Translations under genes and position numbers: made by a program
The notes under the pieces: model-generated
Told to the model about the DNA's origin: nothing
What the model saw: the letters and a program-made list of their open reading frames with translations, nothing else
The model's database searches: none
Source: Candidatus Phaeomarinibacter sp.
GTDB lineage: Bacteria; Pseudomonadota; Alphaproteobacteria; CGMCC-115125
Direction of reading: 5' to 3'
Length of the DNA: 5,210 nt
NCBI GenBank assembly: GCA_028279995.1
Contig: JANQMQ010000721.1
Span: 1-5,210, forward strand
Shown: positions 4,376 through 5,210 of the stretch, in pieces
Layout of the letters: every line of letters begins with the position of its first letter
Numbering within the stretch: position 1 is the stretch's first letter

Positions 4376-4460
4376 GGCGGGGGATATAGCACGGCGGGAT
4401 GCAGGGGACAGCATCAACACCGCTTGACCATCCCCCTACCCGCACGACATACACACCTCC
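4376..4460. promoter_or_regulatory. Divergent promoter region between the CinA-like gene and sfsA
   Basis: 85 bp serve both genes. Towards CinA, TATATC ends eight nt before the ATG. Towards sfsA, TTGACC (4424-4429) is a good -35, but only weak -10 candidates lie near 4447-4455. Neither gene has a Shine-Dalgarno sequence, so short-leader or leaderless transcripts are possible. Operators are not evident. Confidence 0.35.
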
Positions 4461-5159
4461 ATGAAACTCCCTCCCCTCGTGCCTGGCACGCTCCTCAAGC
4501 GCTACAAGCGGTTCCTCGCTGACGTGAAACTCGACACCGGCGAAACCATCACGGCCCATTGCGCCAATCCGGGTGCCATGCTGGGGCTGAATGATCCCGG
4601 AAACCGGGTGTGGCTGTCGAAATCGGACAACCCCAAGCGCAAGCTGGCCTATTCCTGGGAGCTGGTGGAGGTGGACGGCACGCTCATCGGCATCAACACC
4701 GGCATGCCCAACAAGCTGGCGGAAGAAGGCATTCTCGCGGGCCGCATACCGGAACTCACCGGCTATGAGACCCTGCGCCGCGAGGTGAAATACGGCCAGA
4801 ACAGCCGCATCGACATCTTGCTGGAAGATGCGAAAAAGCCGCTTACCTACGTCGAAGTGAAGAACGTCCACCTGATGCGTGAGGCGGGCCTTGCGGAATT
4901 CCCCGACAGCGTGACGGCACGCGGCGCCAAGCACCTGGTGGAGCTGGGCGACATGGTGGACCAGGGCCACCGCGCCGTGATGCTCTATCTGGTGCAGTAT
5001 CCCGGCACGACGCGCTTCAAGCTGGCGGACGACATCGACCCCAAATACGCCGCTGCGCTGGAAACGGCACGGGGTCGCGGTGTGGAAACACTATGTTATG
5101 GTTGCGACATCACAACGGATGCGATCGAGCTGGCCTATCAGCTTGAGATCGAACTTTAG
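4461..5159 (+). CDS. sfsA: SfsA family protein (DNA-binding, nuclease-like fold)
   Basis: At 232 aa it is nearly the length of E. coli SfsA (234) and recognisable throughout. The N-terminal OB-fold-like part has LLKRYKRFLADV (11-22) and HCANPGAM (33-40). The central nuclease-like motif has SRIDILL (115-121) with Asp118, then YVEVKNV (130-136) with Glu132 and Lys134, the PD-(D/E)xK pattern. FPDSVTARGAKHLVEL (147-162) follows. SfsA was named for stimulating maltose fermentation in E. coli and binds DNA without clear specificity; whether it cuts nucleic acid is unsettled, though the acidic/lysine set is complete here. It starts at the ATG 4461 without an SD and ends 15 nt before map, so the two are probably one operon. 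Confidence 0.95.
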   Translation: MKLPPLVPGTLLKRYKRFLADVKLDTGETITAHCANPGAMLGLNDPGNRVWLSKSDNPKRKLAYSWELVEVDGTLIGINTGMPNKLAEEGILAGRIPELTGYETLRREVKYGQNSRIDILLEDAKKPLTYVEVKNVHLMREAGLAEFPDSVTARGAKHLVELGDMVDQGHRAVMLYLVQYPGTTRFKLADDIDPKYAAALETARGRGVETLCYGCDITTDAIELAYQLEIEL

Positions 5160-5174
5160 GATACTTAGAAGCCG

Positions 5175-5210
5175 ATGAATTACGTGGACGCCTTTGACGC
5201 GCCGCTCGTC
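5175..5210 (+). CDS. map: Start of a probable type I methionine aminopeptidase gene (truncated by window)
   Basis: Only 12 codons are visible: MNYVDAFDAPLV. Alphaproteobacterial methionine aminopeptidases often begin with a similar NY-x-(D/E)A-x-x-APL leader before the catalytic domain, and map commonly follows sfsA in this class. MetAP removes the initiator methionine from nascent proteins using a divalent metal. The upstream site is weak (AGAAG three nt before the ATG, AGGA 13 nt before), suggesting some translational coupling to sfsA. No catalytic residue is in the window, so the call rests on the leader and on synteny. Confidence 0.65.
   Translation, partial: MNYVDAFDAPLV

Noticed and set aside
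4323..4970. 215-codon minus-strand open frame
   Set aside because: It is antisense to sfsA and overlaps the start of the CinA-like gene; no motif or ribosome site.
1..5210. CRISPR array, toxin-antitoxin pair or defence genes
   Set aside because: I looked for regularly spaced repeats and for small paired genes beside the integrase and saw none within the window; any cargo would lie further left.

Overview
The window looks like the edge of a mobile genomic island set in the chromosome of a moderately GC-rich alphaproteobacterium. Evidence for the host is the right half: an sfsA gene followed 15 nt later by the start of a methionine aminopeptidase-like gene (a common alphaproteobacterial pairing), a short CinA-type protein, a PaaI-type hotdog thioesterase and a 5' tRNA-Leu fragment of alphaproteobacterial type. 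I cannot name the genus; a Caulobacterales/Hyphomonadaceae-like host is only an impression.

Left, about 1-2180: the island. Positions 1-459 hold no intact gene, only a decayed IS3-like transposase scrap (about 239-340), an inverted repeat and perhaps the first codons of a gene leaving the window. Positions 460-788 (minus) are a complete tRNA-Leu(UAA) gene with encoded CCA, split in the anticodon loop after U34 by a 242-nt group I intron (512-753). Then come a tyrosine recombinase gene (844-2025, minus) and an AT-rich leader with a strong Shine-Dalgarno sequence and two CTTACACA repeats.

Junction, 2175-2216 (minus): the 5' half of a second tRNA-Leu(UAA) gene. It is normal up to the anticodon loop and three bases of the 3' anticodon stem, then turns abruptly into island sequence. 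Its 3' half is not in the window. The simplest reading is that the island integrated into the anticodon loop of the host tRNA-Leu(UAA), destroyed it, and supplies the replacement itself. The replacement carries an intron exactly at the recombination target, so it should no longer be a substrate for the integrase. This is the most interesting feature of the window.

Right, about 2217-5210: host core genes. The old tRNA promoter and leader (2217-2283) are followed by a structured spacer with a perfect DnaA-box 9-mer, a hotdog thioesterase (2395-2796, minus), a strong hairpin terminator, a small secreted two-cysteine protein of unknown function (2991-3242, minus), a 365-bp spacer, a CinA N-domain protein (3608-4375, minus), and the divergent sfsA-map pair running off the right edge.

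The thioesterase, broken tRNA, integrase and replacement tRNA all point the same way (minus). The host tRNA promoter may therefore now drive the integrase and possibly the replacement tRNA.
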